A DNA stretch of 64,000 nt from Pseudomonas crudilactis. Lineage in GTDB: Bacteria; Pseudomonadota; Gammaproteobacteria; Pseudomonadales; Pseudomonadaceae. The translations under genes were made by a program, and so were the position numbers. Each line of letters starts with the position of its first letter. Within the stretch, counting starts at the first letter, position 1. The DNA lies in NCBI RefSeq assembly GCF_013433315.1, contig NZ_WXVV01000005.1, positions 186,001 to 250,000 on the forward strand, written 5' to 3'. This document shows positions 38,488 to 48,681 of this stretch, in pieces. Under the pieces are notes generated by a model, which saw nothing but the letters and a program-made list of their open reading frames with translations, was not told the DNA's origin and made no database searches.

Positions 38488-38787
38488 TCAGTTGCCGCGT
38501 TTGCTGTTGATCTGGCGCAGGCGATTGCCTTCGAAGCGCAGGTATTGGTACATGCCGTTGCTCGGGCCGTAGGTCCATTCCTCGACCTGAAACTCTTCGC
38601 GACGATTGGCGCTGCGCTTGTAGCCGAGCACATCACGGCTGACCGGTTCGCCACACTTTTGCAGGACTTCGCTGGAGCGGTCGCCAAGGCTGATCAGTTG
38701 ACTGCCGCAGCGCAGCGTATCGGATGCCAAGGTGTGGCTGGCCACGAAGGTCATTGCAATCAAGGCCAGCCACTGCAGTTTCATCAT
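38488..38787 (-). CDS. DUF2845 family secreted protein
   Basis: 99 residues. Signal peptide MMKLQWLALIAMTFVASHTL with a cut near LAS-DT, then the DUF2845 pattern: LRCGSQLISLGDRSSEVLQKCGEP and EEWTYGPSNGMYQYLRFEGNRL. Two Cys could form a disulfide. Periplasmic, unknown function. The ATG overlaps the stop of the DUF748 gene upstream (ATGATGA), so the pair is expressed together. Confidence 0.85.
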   Translation of the reverse strand: MMKLQWLALIAMTFVASHTLASDTLRCGSQLISLGDRSSEVLQKCGEPVSRDVLGYKRSANRREEFQVEEWTYGPSNGMYQYLRFEGNRLRQINSKRGN

Positions 38788-41735
38788 TCGGCATCCAGAT
38801 GCATTTGCGTGACCACGCGGCCATCGCTCTCGGCTTCACCGAGATTGGCGTCGATGAAGTACACACGGTCGTCTGCCAGTTGGCCTTTATCGACCAGATA
38901 GTCCTTGATGCTGCTGGCGCGGTCCTGACCCAACTGACGCAACAGCACGTCGCTGCCACTCCAGAACTTGATCACGCCTTCGCGCATCTTCGCCGTACGT
39001 TCTTCCTTGCCCAGATCCTTCCATTCGGCCGGTGGCTGGGTTTTCAGACGGGTGCGGTAAATGCCTTCGAGCAGTGGACCTTTTTCGCTGTCTGGCACTT
39101 GCAGCAATGAAGCCTGGGCCGGGACCTTATCGCCGCGACGCTGGAGCATCTTGTAGTAGTTGTACTGGTATTCACGTTCCAGACGTTGCTCGGCGAGTAA
39201 CGGACCGTCACTGCTTTTGGCCGCAGTGCCTTCGATTTCCAGACGCAGTGCCGGACGCTCCTTCAGCGCCTGAGACAGTTTGATCAGCGCCGCTTCGGCA
39301 TCCTTGCTCAACTCGCTGGAACCCGGAGCAAACGACACGGTGCCAAGGTCTTGCGAACTGCCACCACTGATCAGGCCACCAATCATCTTGAATGGCGCGG
39401 CGGCGGCTTTGACGATCAGGTTGCGCAAGGTCTGCCAGACAATCGGCATCACGCTGAATTGCGGGTTGTTCAAGTCGCCGGTCACCGGCAACTCGATGGA
39501 GATCTTGCCGTCGACGTCCTTGAGCAGGGCAATCGCCAGTTTCAGCGGCAGGCTCACGGCATCCGGGCTGTCGACTTTTTCGCCGAGCTGCAATTGCTCG
39601 ACCACCACTTTGTTTTCGGCTTTGAGCTGGCCCTTGGTGATCAGGTAATGCAGGTCGAGGTTGAGCCGGCCCTTGCGGATGCGGTAACCGGCAAATTTGC
39701 CGGAGTAGGGCGTCAACGTTGTCAGCTCGACGCGTTTGAAACTGGTGGCGATGTCGAGGCTGGCCATCGGGTCGAAGGGATTGACCGCGCCCTTGATGGT
39801 CACCGGTGCATAACGGTCGACCTTGCCTTTGATGTCGACGCTGGCCGGTTTCGCCTGACGGCTGTCAATGGTGCCGATCTGGCCGTTGAGTTGCTGCACG
39901 GCGGTGGCGAAGTTCGGCGTCAGGCTGAAGTCGGCGAAGTTGGCCGAACCGTCATTGATCGCGATGCCGCCGATGTGAATGCCCAGCGGTTTGTCTTTGC
40001 TGGCCGGTTTCGCCGCTGCGGTTTTTGCGCCGCTTTCGGCAGGCTGCGGTATCAGCAAATCATCGATGTTGGTGGTACGGTCATCGTTGATCATGAACCG
40101 CGCGTAGGGCTGGAACAGGTTGATTCTGTCGATCGACAGGCTGTCGCCGTGCTGGTAGTTCAGGCCTTCGACCACCACTTGCTGCCACTTGAGGAAGTCG
40201 CGGGTTTTCAGGGTGTCGAGGGTGTGCAGTTGATCGATCTGCGCGCGGCCGGTGACGCTGAGCGCCAGTGGTTCGGTGCTCTTGAGATTGACCTTCAGAT
40301 CACTGCCGAGCATGCCGCTACGCAGTTCCAGGCGAATGAACGGATTGATGTAGGACTGCGCGACGCGCAGGTCGATGTCCGAGGTTTTCACGTTGAGCTG
40401 GGCGTTGACCGGGGCCAGATTGACCGTGCCGTCGGCGGTGATCTTGCCTTGCTTGCCCACGCCGCTGTCGAGCTTGAGCTTGAAGGGCGAACCGTTGAGG
40501 CTGTCGAAGTCTTGCAGATCGACGTTCAGCGGCGTGATATCCAGTGCCACCGCAGGTGTTGCCGAACGGTCGGCGAGATGCACGGTGTAGTTGCGCAATT
40601 GCACGTCTTTGAGTAGCACTTGCCAAGGCTTGCTCGGCGCAGTCGGTTCAGCTTTCGGCGAGTCGGCAGCCGCCGGCGTACTCGCAGGTTCAGCAGCGGC
40701 TTTGGCGGCCGGTTTCGACGGTTGGCTGGCGAACAGTTTCTGCCAGTCCAGTTGGCCATCGGCTTCGAGGGCGGCCCAGGTTTCCAGTTTGTTGCTGCGG
40801 ATCTTGCCGACCACCACTTGCTGCTTGGCCAGGTCCACCGAGGTCTCGCTAACGTCCAGGCGTTCAAGTTTCGCCAGTGGGCGTCCGTCCGGTGCCTTGA
40901 TCGCGAAGGGCGCGATGCTGACGGCGACGTTGTTCAGCAGCAGTTCGGTTTCTTTCGACAGATTGAGTTTGTAGTCGGTGCTGAGGCTGATCACACCGTC
41001 TTCGAGCACCAATGGCACCGAATCACGCACGTAAGGCCAGAAGGCTTTCATCTTGCCGTCAGTGATTTTGAGGGTGCCTTCGGAGGTGAACGGGATCAGG
41101 CTGAAGTTGCCGCTCCAGTCGATTCGCCCGCCGGCGGGGCCGATGGCGACCAGGGTCATGTCGGCGCTGTCTTCGGGCAACGTGCTGAGGTTTTTCAGTT
41201 CGAAGCTGAGGTCATCGTAAAGAAACTCGATGGGTTCGCTCGGGCGCACGTCCTCAAAGTGCACGACGCCGCCAGCCAGTTTGATGTTGTCGATGCGCAG
41301 CGGGAAGGGCTTGGCGTTCGGGTCGGCGGGTGTTGGCTCACTGGCCGGCACATTGAACAGGCCGAGCAGGTTGAGTTTGCCGTCTTTGGCGAAAAGGATT
41401 TCAGTCTTCGGCTTGTCCAGCTCAATGTTGGCCAGATGCAGGGCTTTGGTCCACAGGCTGTCGATTTGCAGGTCGGCGTACAGGCGATCGAAACCGATCT
41501 GCTCCTTGCCCGGCTCGCCAATGACCAGCCCCCACAGGGTGACTTCAAGGCTGAACGGGTTGAGCTCGATACGCTGGATATGTGCCGGCACCGTCGCGTA
41601 ATTGGCCAGTTGTTGATTGGCCACACGCAGGGCGATGCCTGGCAAAATCAGAAACCCCAGCAGGCTGTAGAGGGCCAGAGCAGTCAACAAGGCGCCAATC
41701 GCGCGAATCAATCCTTTGGGCATGTGCGGCTTCAT
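38784..41735 (-). CDS. DUF748 (AsmA-like) envelope protein
   Basis: 983 residues from ATG 41735; GTG 41768 or ATG 41723 are alternatives. One N-terminal membrane helix (LIRAIGALLTALALYSLLGF) anchors a very long periplasmic part with repeated DUF748 segments: IDNIKLAGGVVHFEDVRPSE, then LHIGGIAINDGSANFADFSL in a related form. An Ala/Pro/Lys linker near residues 340-370 precedes the second half. The end resembles an OmpA-like fold (VSFAPGSSELSKDAEAALIK). AsmA-like proteins are thought to bridge the envelope for lipid transfer, but no role is established here. Confidence 0.85.
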   Translation of the reverse strand: MKPHMPKGLIRAIGALLTALALYSLLGFLILPGIALRVANQQLANYATVPAHIQRIELNPFSLEVTLWGLVIGEPGKEQIGFDRLYADLQIDSLWTKALHLANIELDKPKTEILFAKDGKLNLLGLFNVPASEPTPADPNAKPFPLRIDNIKLAGGVVHFEDVRPSEPIEFLYDDLSFELKNLSTLPEDSADMTLVAIGPAGGRIDWSGNFSLIPFTSEGTLKITDGKMKAFWPYVRDSVPLVLEDGVISLSTDYKLNLSKETELLLNNVAVSIAPFAIKAPDGRPLAKLERLDVSETSVDLAKQQVVVGKIRSNKLETWAALEADGQLDWQKLFASQPSKPAAKAAAEPASTPAAADSPKAEPTAPSKPWQVLLKDVQLRNYTVHLADRSATPAVALDITPLNVDLQDFDSLNGSPFKLKLDSGVGKQGKITADGTVNLAPVNAQLNVKTSDIDLRVAQSYINPFIRLELRSGMLGSDLKVNLKSTEPLALSVTGRAQIDQLHTLDTLKTRDFLKWQQVVVEGLNYQHGDSLSIDRINLFQPYARFMINDDRTTNIDDLLIPQPAESGAKTAAAKPASKDKPLGIHIGGIAINDGSANFADFSLTPNFATAVQQLNGQIGTIDSRQAKPASVDIKGKVDRYAPVTIKGAVNPFDPMASLDIATSFKRVELTTLTPYSGKFAGYRIRKGRLNLDLHYLITKGQLKAENKVVVEQLQLGEKVDSPDAVSLPLKLAIALLKDVDGKISIELPVTGDLNNPQFSVMPIVWQTLRNLIVKAAAAPFKMIGGLISGGSSQDLGTVSFAPGSSELSKDAEAALIKLSQALKERPALRLEIEGTAAKSSDGPLLAEQRLEREYQYNYYKMLQRRGDKVPAQASLLQVPDSEKGPLLEGIYRTRLKTQPPAEWKDLGKEERTAKMREGVIKFWSGSDVLLRQLGQDRASSIKDYLVDKGQLADDRVYFIDANLGEAESDGRVVTQMHLDAE

Positions 41736-41834
41736 CTGTCTGAATCGGAGTGCCTTGGAGTATGGCACGCGATTCTGGTTCCGAAGTACCTCGCATGGGG
41801 CAGGATTGTTCAGATTTCTCTGTAATCACAAACA

Positions 41835-41926
41835 CTGTGGGAGCGAGCTTGCTCGCGAAAGCGGTCGTTCAGTTGATAAATATGCCGAATGACATGACGC
41901 TTTCGCGAGCAAGCTCGCTCCCACAG
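41835..41926. repeat. REP pair (TGTGGGAGCGAGC type, ends outward)
   Basis: Arms TGTGGGAGCGAGCTTGCTCG and complement, with GCGAAAGCG / CGCTTTCGC continuing the pairing into the spacer. Between the DUF748 gene and the methyltransferase gene, same strand. Confidence 0.92.
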
Positions 41927-41954
41927 GGGGATAGTTGTTAGCCGTACGCAAGTG

Positions 41955-42971
41955 TCACAGCTGCAGGATCAGGGTTTTCAGCGGCGGTTGCTGATCCATG
42001 GACGGGAAGTCCGCGCCGGGAGTCATCACGCTCCACTCGCGCACTGGCCGTCCGGCCTTTTCGGCACAGCGCAGCACCTGCTCGCGCCAGTCGTCCATGC
42101 TGACTTTCGCCAGGTTGTTGCAGCAGATCAGCACGCCGTTGTCGGCGGTGCTCAGCAGGGCCGGCTTGAGCAGGCTCTGATAGTCGCGCAGCAGGTCGAC
42201 GGTGCCGAATGCGCTCTTGGCCCACGCTGGCGGATCGAGCAGCACCAGGTCGTATTGGCGCTGTTCCAGACGCTGGTAGCTCGGCAGTTTCTGTCCACGG
42301 CGCTGACTGATCGGCAGGCCGGCGAGTTGGCGAATGGCCGGAAAGTAGTCCGACTGGATGAACTGCATCTCTGGCAACTGCGGGTTGAGCAGACCGTTTT
42401 CGCGACCGACCGCCAGATTGCCTTCGGCGAAATCCAGATTGCACACTTCACGCGCACCACCGGCCGCCGCACTGAGGCCGACGCCGCAGGTGTAGGCAAA
42501 CAGGTTGAGCACGGATTTGCCCTTGGCGTTATCCTTGACCCAGCCGCGCGTGTTGCGCAGGTCGAGGAACAGCAGTGGGTCTTGTCCGGCATGGCGCCCG
42601 CGTACGCGGTAGTTCAGGCCCCATTCGTGACCGACCAGATCGGCCAGTGCAGCGTCTTCGGCTTTGTAGACTGCGTCTTCGCGGTCGATGCGCGAGTTGC
42701 CGCGAGAACGGTCGTTGTAGACCAGCAAGGTTTCCAGGCCGAGGGTCTGATTGACCATGGCGTGCAGTTGCAGCAGGTCATCACGCTCCAGCGTCTGGTG
42801 AAAGCTTTGCACCAGCAGTTGCGGGCCGTAGCGGTCGATGGTCAGACCGCCAGCACCTTCCTGGCTGCCGTGGAACAGCCGATAACAATCGGTGCCCTGG
42901 CGGTGCAGCTCGGCCAGCAGATCCTGGCGTTGTTCGAGGGCGGCGCGCAGCGCCTGATTCAAGGAAGACAT
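41955..42971 (-). CDS. Class I SAM-dependent rRNA methyltransferase (RlmI-like)
   Basis: 338 residues. SAM-binding motif I NLFAYTCGVGLSAAAGGA, the LDFAEGNLAVGRENG acidic loop and the catalytic LLDPPAWAKSAFG motif are those of the COG1092 RNA methyltransferases (RlmI, RlmK domain). The usual N-terminal PUA domain of RlmI seems shortened to a GGLTIDRYGPQLLVQSF segment. It should methylate a cytosine or guanine of 23S rRNA, but the exact site is uncertain. Single gene between two REP pairs. Confidence 0.82.
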   Translation of the reverse strand: MSSLNQALRAALEQRQDLLAELHRQGTDCYRLFHGSQEGAGGLTIDRYGPQLLVQSFHQTLERDDLLQLHAMVNQTLGLETLLVYNDRSRGNSRIDREDAVYKAEDAALADLVGHEWGLNYRVRGRHAGQDPLLFLDLRNTRGWVKDNAKGKSVLNLFAYTCGVGLSAAAGGAREVCNLDFAEGNLAVGRENGLLNPQLPEMQFIQSDYFPAIRQLAGLPISQRRGQKLPSYQRLEQRQYDLVLLDPPAWAKSAFGTVDLLRDYQSLLKPALLSTADNGVLICCNNLAKVSMDDWREQVLRCAEKAGRPVREWSVMTPGADFPSMDQQPPLKTLILQL

Positions 42972-43040
42972 GCGGGCGCCTTGCTGGAGAGAATGGGGGC
43001 GCGGGAGTTTAGCAGCTTGGCGGGTAACCGAGGTGCTGCC

Positions 43041-43107
43041 TTCGCGAGCAGGCTCGCTCCCACATGGGAATGCATTCCAAATGTGGGAGCGAGCCTGCTC
43101 GCGAAGC
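43041..43107. repeat. REP pair (TGTGGGAG ends inward)
   Basis: Left unit CGCGAGCAGGCTCGCTCCCA, right unit TGTGGGAGCGAGCCTGCTCG, separated by only about 18 bp that include GGGAATGCATTCC. Same inverted arrangement as the pair at 16281. Confidence 0.92.
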
Positions 43108-43109
43108 TT

Positions 43110-43982
43110 TTAAGTCAGCAAACCCATCCGGCGTTTGGCCCGCTGCACCGAACCATTGCGCATCGCCCAGCGCAGCATCGGCGCACTGCGTCTGACGCTG
43201 GCGCGAATCAGTTGCCGTTGCAGCGAACTCTGCCGGACATCAAGCATGTCGCTGGCCCAGTCCGGCAGCAGATCGATACCGGCCTTCATCATCAAATCGC
43301 CAAACGGCCGCGCCAGAACACTGGGCGCCGGCGCGTCGAGCAACAGGCGCAAGACTTCGCGGCTGCGGTCATCGCAGAGCAACTGCGGGCGCACGCGTTG
43401 CAGATACTCGGCCACGGCTTGCCGCGATTTCGGCACATCCCGCGCGCCCAAACGTTCAGCCACCACGGCAATTTCCGCGTAATAGCGATCCTGATCCACG
43501 CCTGACAACTGCGGATTGCGATAGCGTAAATGTGCTGCAAGAAAGTTACTGACCTTGGCCACGTGCACCCAGGTCAGCAAATCCGGATCGCTCGCTGCAT
43601 AAGGCCGGCCATCCGGTGCATTGCCGACCACTTGCAGATGAATGGTGCGCACTTTCTCGATCAGCCAGTCGGCATCCCGCCGCGAACCGAAGGTGGTGCC
43701 GGAAACAAACTGACTGGTGCGCCGCAAGCGTCCGAGCATGTCTTCACGGAAATTCGAATGATCCCAAACCCCGGCCAATGCCAGTGGATGCAAAGCTTGC
43801 AGCAACAGCGCGCTGATGCCGCCGATCAACATGCTGCTGAAATCTCCATGTACCTGCCAACTGATCGAATCCGGACCGAACAGGCCAGGATCGCCCTTGG
43901 GGTTTTCCAGGTCGAGTTGGCCGAGTGACAGCCCGGTCAGGCTCATGAGTTGGTTTTCAATACGACTGCGGATGAATTCCAT
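43110..43982 (-). CDS. DUF2236 / MpaB-family oxygenase-like protein
   Basis: 290 residues from ATG 43982. The family marker is SSMLIGGISALLLQALHPLALAGVWDHS near residue 50, whose His residues are thought to help bind heme. FVSGTTFGSRRDADWLIEKV and WVHVAKVSNFLAAHLRYR follow. Related proteins include latex-clearing oxygenase and fungal MpaB. The substrate cannot be predicted. Its end is next to a REP pair, and its start lies 51 bp from the acs stop. Confidence 0.78.
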   Translation of the reverse strand: MEFIRSRIENQLMSLTGLSLGQLDLENPKGDPGLFGPDSISWQVHGDFSSMLIGGISALLLQALHPLALAGVWDHSNFREDMLGRLRRTSQFVSGTTFGSRRDADWLIEKVRTIHLQVVGNAPDGRPYAASDPDLLTWVHVAKVSNFLAAHLRYRNPQLSGVDQDRYYAEIAVVAERLGARDVPKSRQAVAEYLQRVRPQLLCDDRSREVLRLLLDAPAPSVLARPFGDLMMKAGIDLLPDWASDMLDVRQSSLQRQLIRASVRRSAPMLRWAMRNGSVQRAKRRMGLLT

Positions 43983-44033
43983 GACCACTCAGTGCGAAAG
44001 GGCGGGCGCGGCCGGTTGACCGCGCCCGGGGTG

Positions 44034-45971
44034 TTACTGATTGAGGCGCTTGTCGATCAGGCCTTGAACCACGCTCGGGTCGGCCAGGGTCGAAGTGTCA
44101 CCGAGGCTGTCGAGTTCGTTGCAGGCGATCTTGCGCAGAATGCGCCGCATGATCTTGCCTGAGCGGGTTTTCGGCAAGGCCGGTGCCCACTGGATCAGGT
44201 CCGGTTTGGCGAAGCTGCCGATTTCCTTGCTGACGTGGGCGAGCAGTTCTTTCTTCAATTCATCATTCGGCTCGGTGCCGTTCATCGGGGTGACGAAGGC
44301 GTAGATGCCCTGACCTTTGACGTCATGCGGGTAACCGACCACGGCAGCCTCGGCGATGCTGTCGTGCAGCACCAGCGCGCTTTCCACTTCAGCGGTGCCG
44401 ATGCGGTGACCGGAGACGTTGATCACGTCATCGATGCGCCCGGTGATCCAGTAATCGCCATCCTCATCGCGGCGAGCGCCGTCGCCGGTGAAGTAGTAGC
44501 CGGGGTAGGGTTTGAAATAGGTGTCGACCATCCGCTGCGGGTCGCCGTAGACGCTGCGGATCTGTGCCGGCCAGCTCGATTTGATCGCCAGCACGCCGCT
44601 GCCGGCGCCCTTGATCTCCTTGCCCTGTTCATCGAGCAGCACCGGTTGCACGCCGAACATCGGCTGGGTGGCGCAGCCCGGTTTGATCCGCTGGGCGCTG
44701 ACCAGCGGGCTGAGCATGATGCCGCCGGTCTCGGTCTGCCACCAAGTGTCGACGATAGGGCAGCGCTGTTCACCTACGACGTTGAAATACCATTCCCACG
44801 CTTCCGGGTTGATCGGCTCACCGACGCTGCCGAGTAATCTGAGGCTGGCGCGCGAGGTTTCCTTCAGCGGTTCGGCACCTTCGCGCATCAACGCGCGCAG
44901 GGCGGTCGGTGCGGTATAGAAAATGTTGACCTTGTGTTTATCGATGACCTGCCAGAATCGTGAGCTGTTCGGGTAGCTCGGCACACCTTCGAACATCAAC
45001 GTGGTCGCGCCGTTGGCCAGCGGGCCGTAGACGATGTAGCTGTGGCCGGTGACCCAACCGACGTCAGCGGTGCACCAGAACACTTCGCCGTCACGGTAGT
45101 CGAGCACGTATTTGAAGGTCATCGCCGCTTGCAGCAGGTAGCCGCCGGTGGTGTGCAGCACGCCTTTGGGTTTGCCGGTGCTGCCCGAGGTGTAGAGGAT
45201 GAACAGCGGGTCCTCGGCGTCCATCGGTTCTGGCGGGCAATCGTCGCTGACCTCGCGTACCGCCTGGTGATACCAGAGGTCGCGGCCTTCGACCCAATCG
45301 ACGTTGCCTTGGCTGCGCTCGACCACCACGACAGTGCTGACGTCCGGGCAACTCTGCAGGGCTTTGTCGACGTTCTGTTTCAGTGGCACGAACTTGCCGC
45401 CGCGCACGCCTTCATCCGCCGTGATCACCGTGCGGCAATCGGCATCGAGAATGCGGTCACGCAGGGAATCCGGGGAGAAACCTCCAAACACCACCGAATG
45501 GATCGCGCCGATTCGTGCACAAGCGAGCATGGCGTAAGCGGCTTCGGGGATCATTGGCATGTAGATGCACACCCGGTCGCCTTTCTTCACGCCACGGCTT
45601 TTCAGCACGTTGGCCAGGCGGCAGACATGGTGGTGGAGCTTTTTGTAGGTGATTTGTGCCGATTCGGCCGGGTCGTCGCCTTCCCAGAGCAGGGCGGTCT
45701 GCTCGCCGCGCTTTTCCAGGTGGCGGTCGATGCAGTTGTAGCTGACGTTCAGTCTGCCCCCGGCAAACCAGGCAGCTTCACCGGTTTTCAGGTCGTAGCG
45801 CTGAACGGTCTGCCACGGCGTGCTCCAGTCGAGGAAACGCGTGGCCTGTTCGGCCCAGAAGGTTGTGGGGTGTTCAATGGATTCGCGGTACAGGCGCCGA
45901 TAGTCATCCTGACTCAACTGAGCAGCCCGGCGGACGGCATCGGCTTTGGGGAACGTGCTGATATCGAACAT
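44034..45971 (-). CDS. acsA: Acetyl-CoA synthetase
   Basis: 645 residues. ATP-binding motif [11 protein letters not shown] near residue 263, WWQTETGG, the ADENYLATE-forming [12 protein letters not shown] and, near the C-terminus, [11 protein letters not shown], whose Lys is the acetylation-controlled catalytic residue. The enzyme turns acetate into acetyl-CoA. An A-rich (AAN)4 stretch overlaps its ribosome site (see 45980-45991), which suggests repression by Hfq/Crc. A distinct REP pair follows just upstream. Confidence 0.97.
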   Translation of the reverse strand: MFDISTFPKADAVRRAAQLSQDDYRRLYRESIEHPTTFWAEQATRFLDWSTPWQTVQRYDLKTGEAAWFAGGRLNVSYNCIDRHLEKRGEQTALLWEGDDPAESAQITYKKLHHHVCRLANVLKSRGVKKGDRVCIYMPMIPEAAYAMLACARIGAIHSVVFGGFSPDSLRDRILDADCRTVITADEGVRGGKFVPLKQNVDKALQSCPDVSTVVVVERSQGNVDWVEGRDLWYHQAVREVSDDCPPEPMDAEDPLFILYTSGSTGKPKGVLHTTGGYLLQAAMTFKYVLDYRDGEVFWCTADVGWVTGHSYIVYGPLANGATTLMFEGVPSYPNSSRFWQVIDKHKVNIFYTAPTALRALMREGAEPLKETSRASLRLLGSVGEPINPEAWEWYFNVVGEQRCPIVDTWWQTETGGIMLSPLVSAQRIKPGCATQPMFGVQPVLLDEQGKEIKGAGSGVLAIKSSWPAQIRSVYGDPQRMVDTYFKPYPGYYFTGDGARRDEDGDYWITGRIDDVINVSGHRIGTAEVESALVLHDSIAEAAVVGYPHDVKGQGIYAFVTPMNGTEPNDELKKELLAHVSKEIGSFAKPDLIQWAPALPKTRSGKIMRRILRKIACNELDSLGDTSTLADPSVVQGLIDKRLNQ

Positions 45972-45979
45972 GACGGTTC

Positions 45980-45991
45980 CTTATTCTTGTT
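45980..45991 (-). promoter_or_regulatory. Candidate Hfq/Crc-binding site at the acsA RBS
   Basis: On the reverse strand AACAAGAATAAG, four perfect AAN triplets, ends 8 nt before the acsA ATG and includes the start of the AAGGAA ribosome site. Catabolite repression in Pseudomonas acts at such A-rich sites. The decoy sRNA CrcZ is encoded 7 kb away. Confidence 0.65.
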
Positions 45992-46021
45992 GTGCGACAA
46001 GAGGGGAGCTGTACGACCCTC

Positions 46022-46105
46022 GTAGGAGCTGCCGAAGGCTGCGATCTTTTGATCTTGTTTTTTAAGGTCAAGATCAAAAGATCGCAGCCTTCGGCAGCTC
46101 CTACA
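46022..46105. repeat. REP pair of a second family (TAGGAGCTGCCGAAGG)
   Basis: 84-bp near-perfect palindrome. Arms GTAGGAGCTGCCGAAGGCTG, then GCGATCTTTTGATCTTG, around a short spacer. It shares only the TAGGAG ends with the GTGGGAGCGAGC family. Located between acsA and the pgi 3' end. Confidence 0.92.
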
Positions 46106-46201
46106 GGGATCGTGTACGCCACCGATTCTGCGATTAGCCCGGTGCCGTGGAACTGTCGATGTTGCAAGCTGTAGGGGCAGGCAAACCGCCCCTTCAGCCT
46201 A

Positions 46202-47866
46202 TCACCCGCGGTGACGACCGCGGAAGTAGTTGATCAGGCCCTGAGTGGAAGGATCGTCAGCGGTGGTTTCATCGCTGCCGACCAGGCGGTTGTAGACGCC
46301 TTTGCCCAGTTCCTTGCCCAGTTCCACGCCCCATTGGTCGAAGGCGTTGATGCCCCAGACCACGCTTTGTACGAACACTTTATGTTCATACATTGCCACC
46401 AGCGCGCCGAGACGACGCGGGCTGATGCGTTCAACCACAATGGTGTTGCTCGGACGGTTGCCCGGGATCACCTTGTGCGGCGCGAGTTTGTGCACTTCTT
46501 CTTCGCTCATGCCCTTGTCGCGCAGTTCCTGCTCGGCTTCCGGCAAGGTCTTGCCGAGCATCAGCGCCTGGCTCTGCGACAGGCAGTTGGCGTACAGCCA
46601 CTGATGGTGGTCGGAAACCGGGTTGAAGCTGACGATCGGCACGATGAAATCGGCCGGGATCAACTGCGAACCTTGATGCAGCAACTGGTGGTAAGCGTGC
46701 TGACCGTTGCAGCCGACGCCGCCCCAGATCACCGGACCGGTATCGGTCGACACCGGCGTGCCGTCCTGACGCACGCTCTTGCCGTTGGATTCCATGTCCA
46801 GCTGTTGCAAGTGCTTGGTGATGTTGCGCAGGTAATGGTCGTACGGCAGGATCGCGTGGCTTTGCGCACCCCAGAAGTTGCCGTACCACACGCCGAGCAG
46901 GGCCAGCAGCACCGGCATGTTCTGTTCGAACGGCGCGGTCTGGAAATGCTGGTCCATGGTGTAAGCCCCGGACAGCAATTCCTTGAAGTTGGACATGCCG
47001 ATGGCCAAGGCAATCGGCAAACCGATCGCCGACCACAGCGAGTAACGCCCGCCGACCCAGTCCCACATCGGGAAGATGTTTTCTTCGCGGATACCAAACG
47101 CCACGGCCGCGGCGTTGTTGCTCGACACGGCGATGAAGTGACGATACAGCTCGGCTTCGGAACCGCCCTGCGCCAGGTACCAGGCACGTGCGGCTTGAGC
47201 GTTCTTCAAGGTTTCGAGGGTGTTGAACGACTTCGACGAAACGATGAACAGCGTGGTCTCGGCACGCAGTTTCTGCGTCAGCTCGTGGAATTCGCTGCCA
47301 TCGATGTTCGCCAGATAATGGCAACGCACGCCTTTCTGCGCGTAGGACAGCAGTGCTTCGGAGACCAGTTCAGGACCGAGGAACGAGCCACCGATACCGA
47401 TGTTCACCACGTCGGTGATCGGCTTCTCGGTGTAGCCACGCCACAGACCGTCGTGAATGCGGCCGACCAGATCGGTGATCTGGTTCAGCACCTTGTGCAC
47501 TTCCGGCATCACATTGACACCGTTGACCGACAGCTTGTCGCCTACCGGGCGGCGCAGGGCGGTGTGCAGCGCCGGGCGGCCTTCGGACGTGTTGACGATT
47601 TCGCCTTCAAACAGCGCTTTGATGGCGCCTTTGAGGTCGACTTCATTGGCCAGACCGACCAGCAGGTTACGGGTCTGGGCGTTGATCAAATTCTTCGAAT
47701 AATCGAGAAACAGGCCGCAGCTGCTGAGGGTGAATTGATTAAAGCGCTGCGGATCGGCGTTGAAGGCTTCGCGCATGCTGAAATCCTGCATGGCTTGGCG
47801 GTGATCTTTCAACGCTTGCCAGGCGGGCAGAGCGGTAACGTCTTGAGGAGTGAGGTAATACGCCAT
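46202..47866 (-). CDS. pgi: Glucose-6-phosphate isomerase
   Basis: 554 residues from ATG 47866; an open stretch continues upstream to 48046 but does not match the family. Signatures visible are [32 protein letters not shown] and [18 protein letters not shown], with catalytic Glu/His and Lys positions as in E. coli Pgi. It interconverts glucose-6-P and fructose-6-P. Single gene 230 bp upstream of panD on the same strand. Confidence 0.97.
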   Translation of the reverse strand: MAYYLTPQDVTALPAWQALKDHRQAMQDFSMREAFNADPQRFNQFTLSSCGLFLDYSKNLINAQTRNLLVGLANEVDLKGAIKALFEGEIVNTSEGRPALHTALRRPVGDKLSVNGVNVMPEVHKVLNQITDLVGRIHDGLWRGYTEKPITDVVNIGIGGSFLGPELVSEALLSYAQKGVRCHYLANIDGSEFHELTQKLRAETTLFIVSSKSFNTLETLKNAQAARAWYLAQGGSEAELYRHFIAVSSNNAAAVAFGIREENIFPMWDWVGGRYSLWSAIGLPIALAIGMSNFKELLSGAYTMDQHFQTAPFEQNMPVLLALLGVWYGNFWGAQSHAILPYDHYLRNITKHLQQLDMESNGKSVRQDGTPVSTDTGPVIWGGVGCNGQHAYHQLLHQGSQLIPADFIVPIVSFNPVSDHHQWLYANCLSQSQALMLGKTLPEAEQELRDKGMSEEEVHKLAPHKVIPGNRPSNTIVVERISPRRLGALVAMYEHKVFVQSVVWGINAFDQWGVELGKELGKGVYNRLVGSDETTADDPSTQGLINYFRGRHRG

Positions 47867-48095
47867 CGCTGCGGTTTTCCTTTTTACTTGAACGGCCTTT
47901 TGAACACTGAACAGACCCGGCACGCCATGTTTGGGCATGGGATCAACTGCGTCGACATGATTTCCGGACACAGGGCGAATACAGTAAACCTCGCGCTGCG
48001 TTCTGTCTTGACTTTGTCTGACCAGATCCCTGTACTTTTTTAACATCGAGACCGGGAACTGGCCGACAAACGGAGGGGGCGAGGCGAAATCGGGA

Positions 48096-48476
48096 TCAGG
48101 CGAGCTGAACCGGGATGGCGTTGCTGGTGTGGCTCAGCTCGTTGCCGGGCGCCATGTAGAGCATGCGCGGCTTGAAATTGACCAGCTCCGCTTCGCTGTA
48201 ATGGGCGTAGGCACAAATGATCACGCGGTCGCCGACCTTGGCCTTGTGCGCAGCGGCGCCGTTGACGGAGATCATCCGCGAGCCTTCTTCGCCACGAATC
48301 GCGTAGGTGGTGAAACGCTCGCCGTTGTCGACGTTATAAATCTGGATCTGCTCGTATTCACGGATGCCGGACAAGTCCAGCCACTCGCCATCGATGGCGC
48401 ACGAACCTTCGTAATCGAGCACTGCATGAGTGACTTCGGCGCGGTGCAGTTTGGCCTTGAGCATGATCGCGTGCAT
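48096..48476 (-). CDS. panD: Aspartate 1-decarboxylase
   Basis: 126 residues. The self-cleavage site Gly24-Ser25 is seen in YEGSCAIDG; Ser25 becomes the pyruvoyl group. A later [19 protein letters not shown] segment completes the fold. It makes beta-alanine, which PanC joins to pantoate. It is not fused to the panC-panB pair: a 205-bp gap with a REP pair separates them. Confidence 0.97.
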   Translation of the reverse strand: MHAIMLKAKLHRAEVTHAVLDYEGSCAIDGEWLDLSGIREYEQIQIYNVDNGERFTTYAIRGEEGSRMISVNGAAAHKAKVGDRVIICAYAHYSEAELVNFKPRMLYMAPGNELSHTSNAIPVQLA

Positions 48477-48574
48477 GAGGGTTTTCCCGGGTTGGAATCG
48501 AACGGCGGGCAGTGTGCCCGAAGGCTTTTAAGGCGGCAATACAGCTGAAACCAGATCTTTAAAACACAAAAAAA

Positions 48575-48668
48575 CCTGTGGGAGCGAGCTTGCTCGCGAA
48601 GGCGTCATGTCAGTCGATATTTACGTCAGCTGACAGAGTGCATTCGTGAGCAAGCTCACTCCCACAGG
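48575..48668. repeat. REP pair (TGTGGGAGCGAGC type, one arm diverged)
   Basis: Left arm CTGTGGGAGCGAGCTTGCTC is standard. The right arm reads GTGAGCAAGCTCACTCCCAC, with two G-to-A type changes (CGTGAGC, CTCACTC). Between panD and panC. Confidence 0.88.
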
Positions 48669-48681
48669 TTATCGGTGAGGC

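Noticed and set aside
46211..48043. 610-codon open frame antisense to pgi
   Set aside because: Same pattern as above; pgi on the other strand has clear catalytic motifs.
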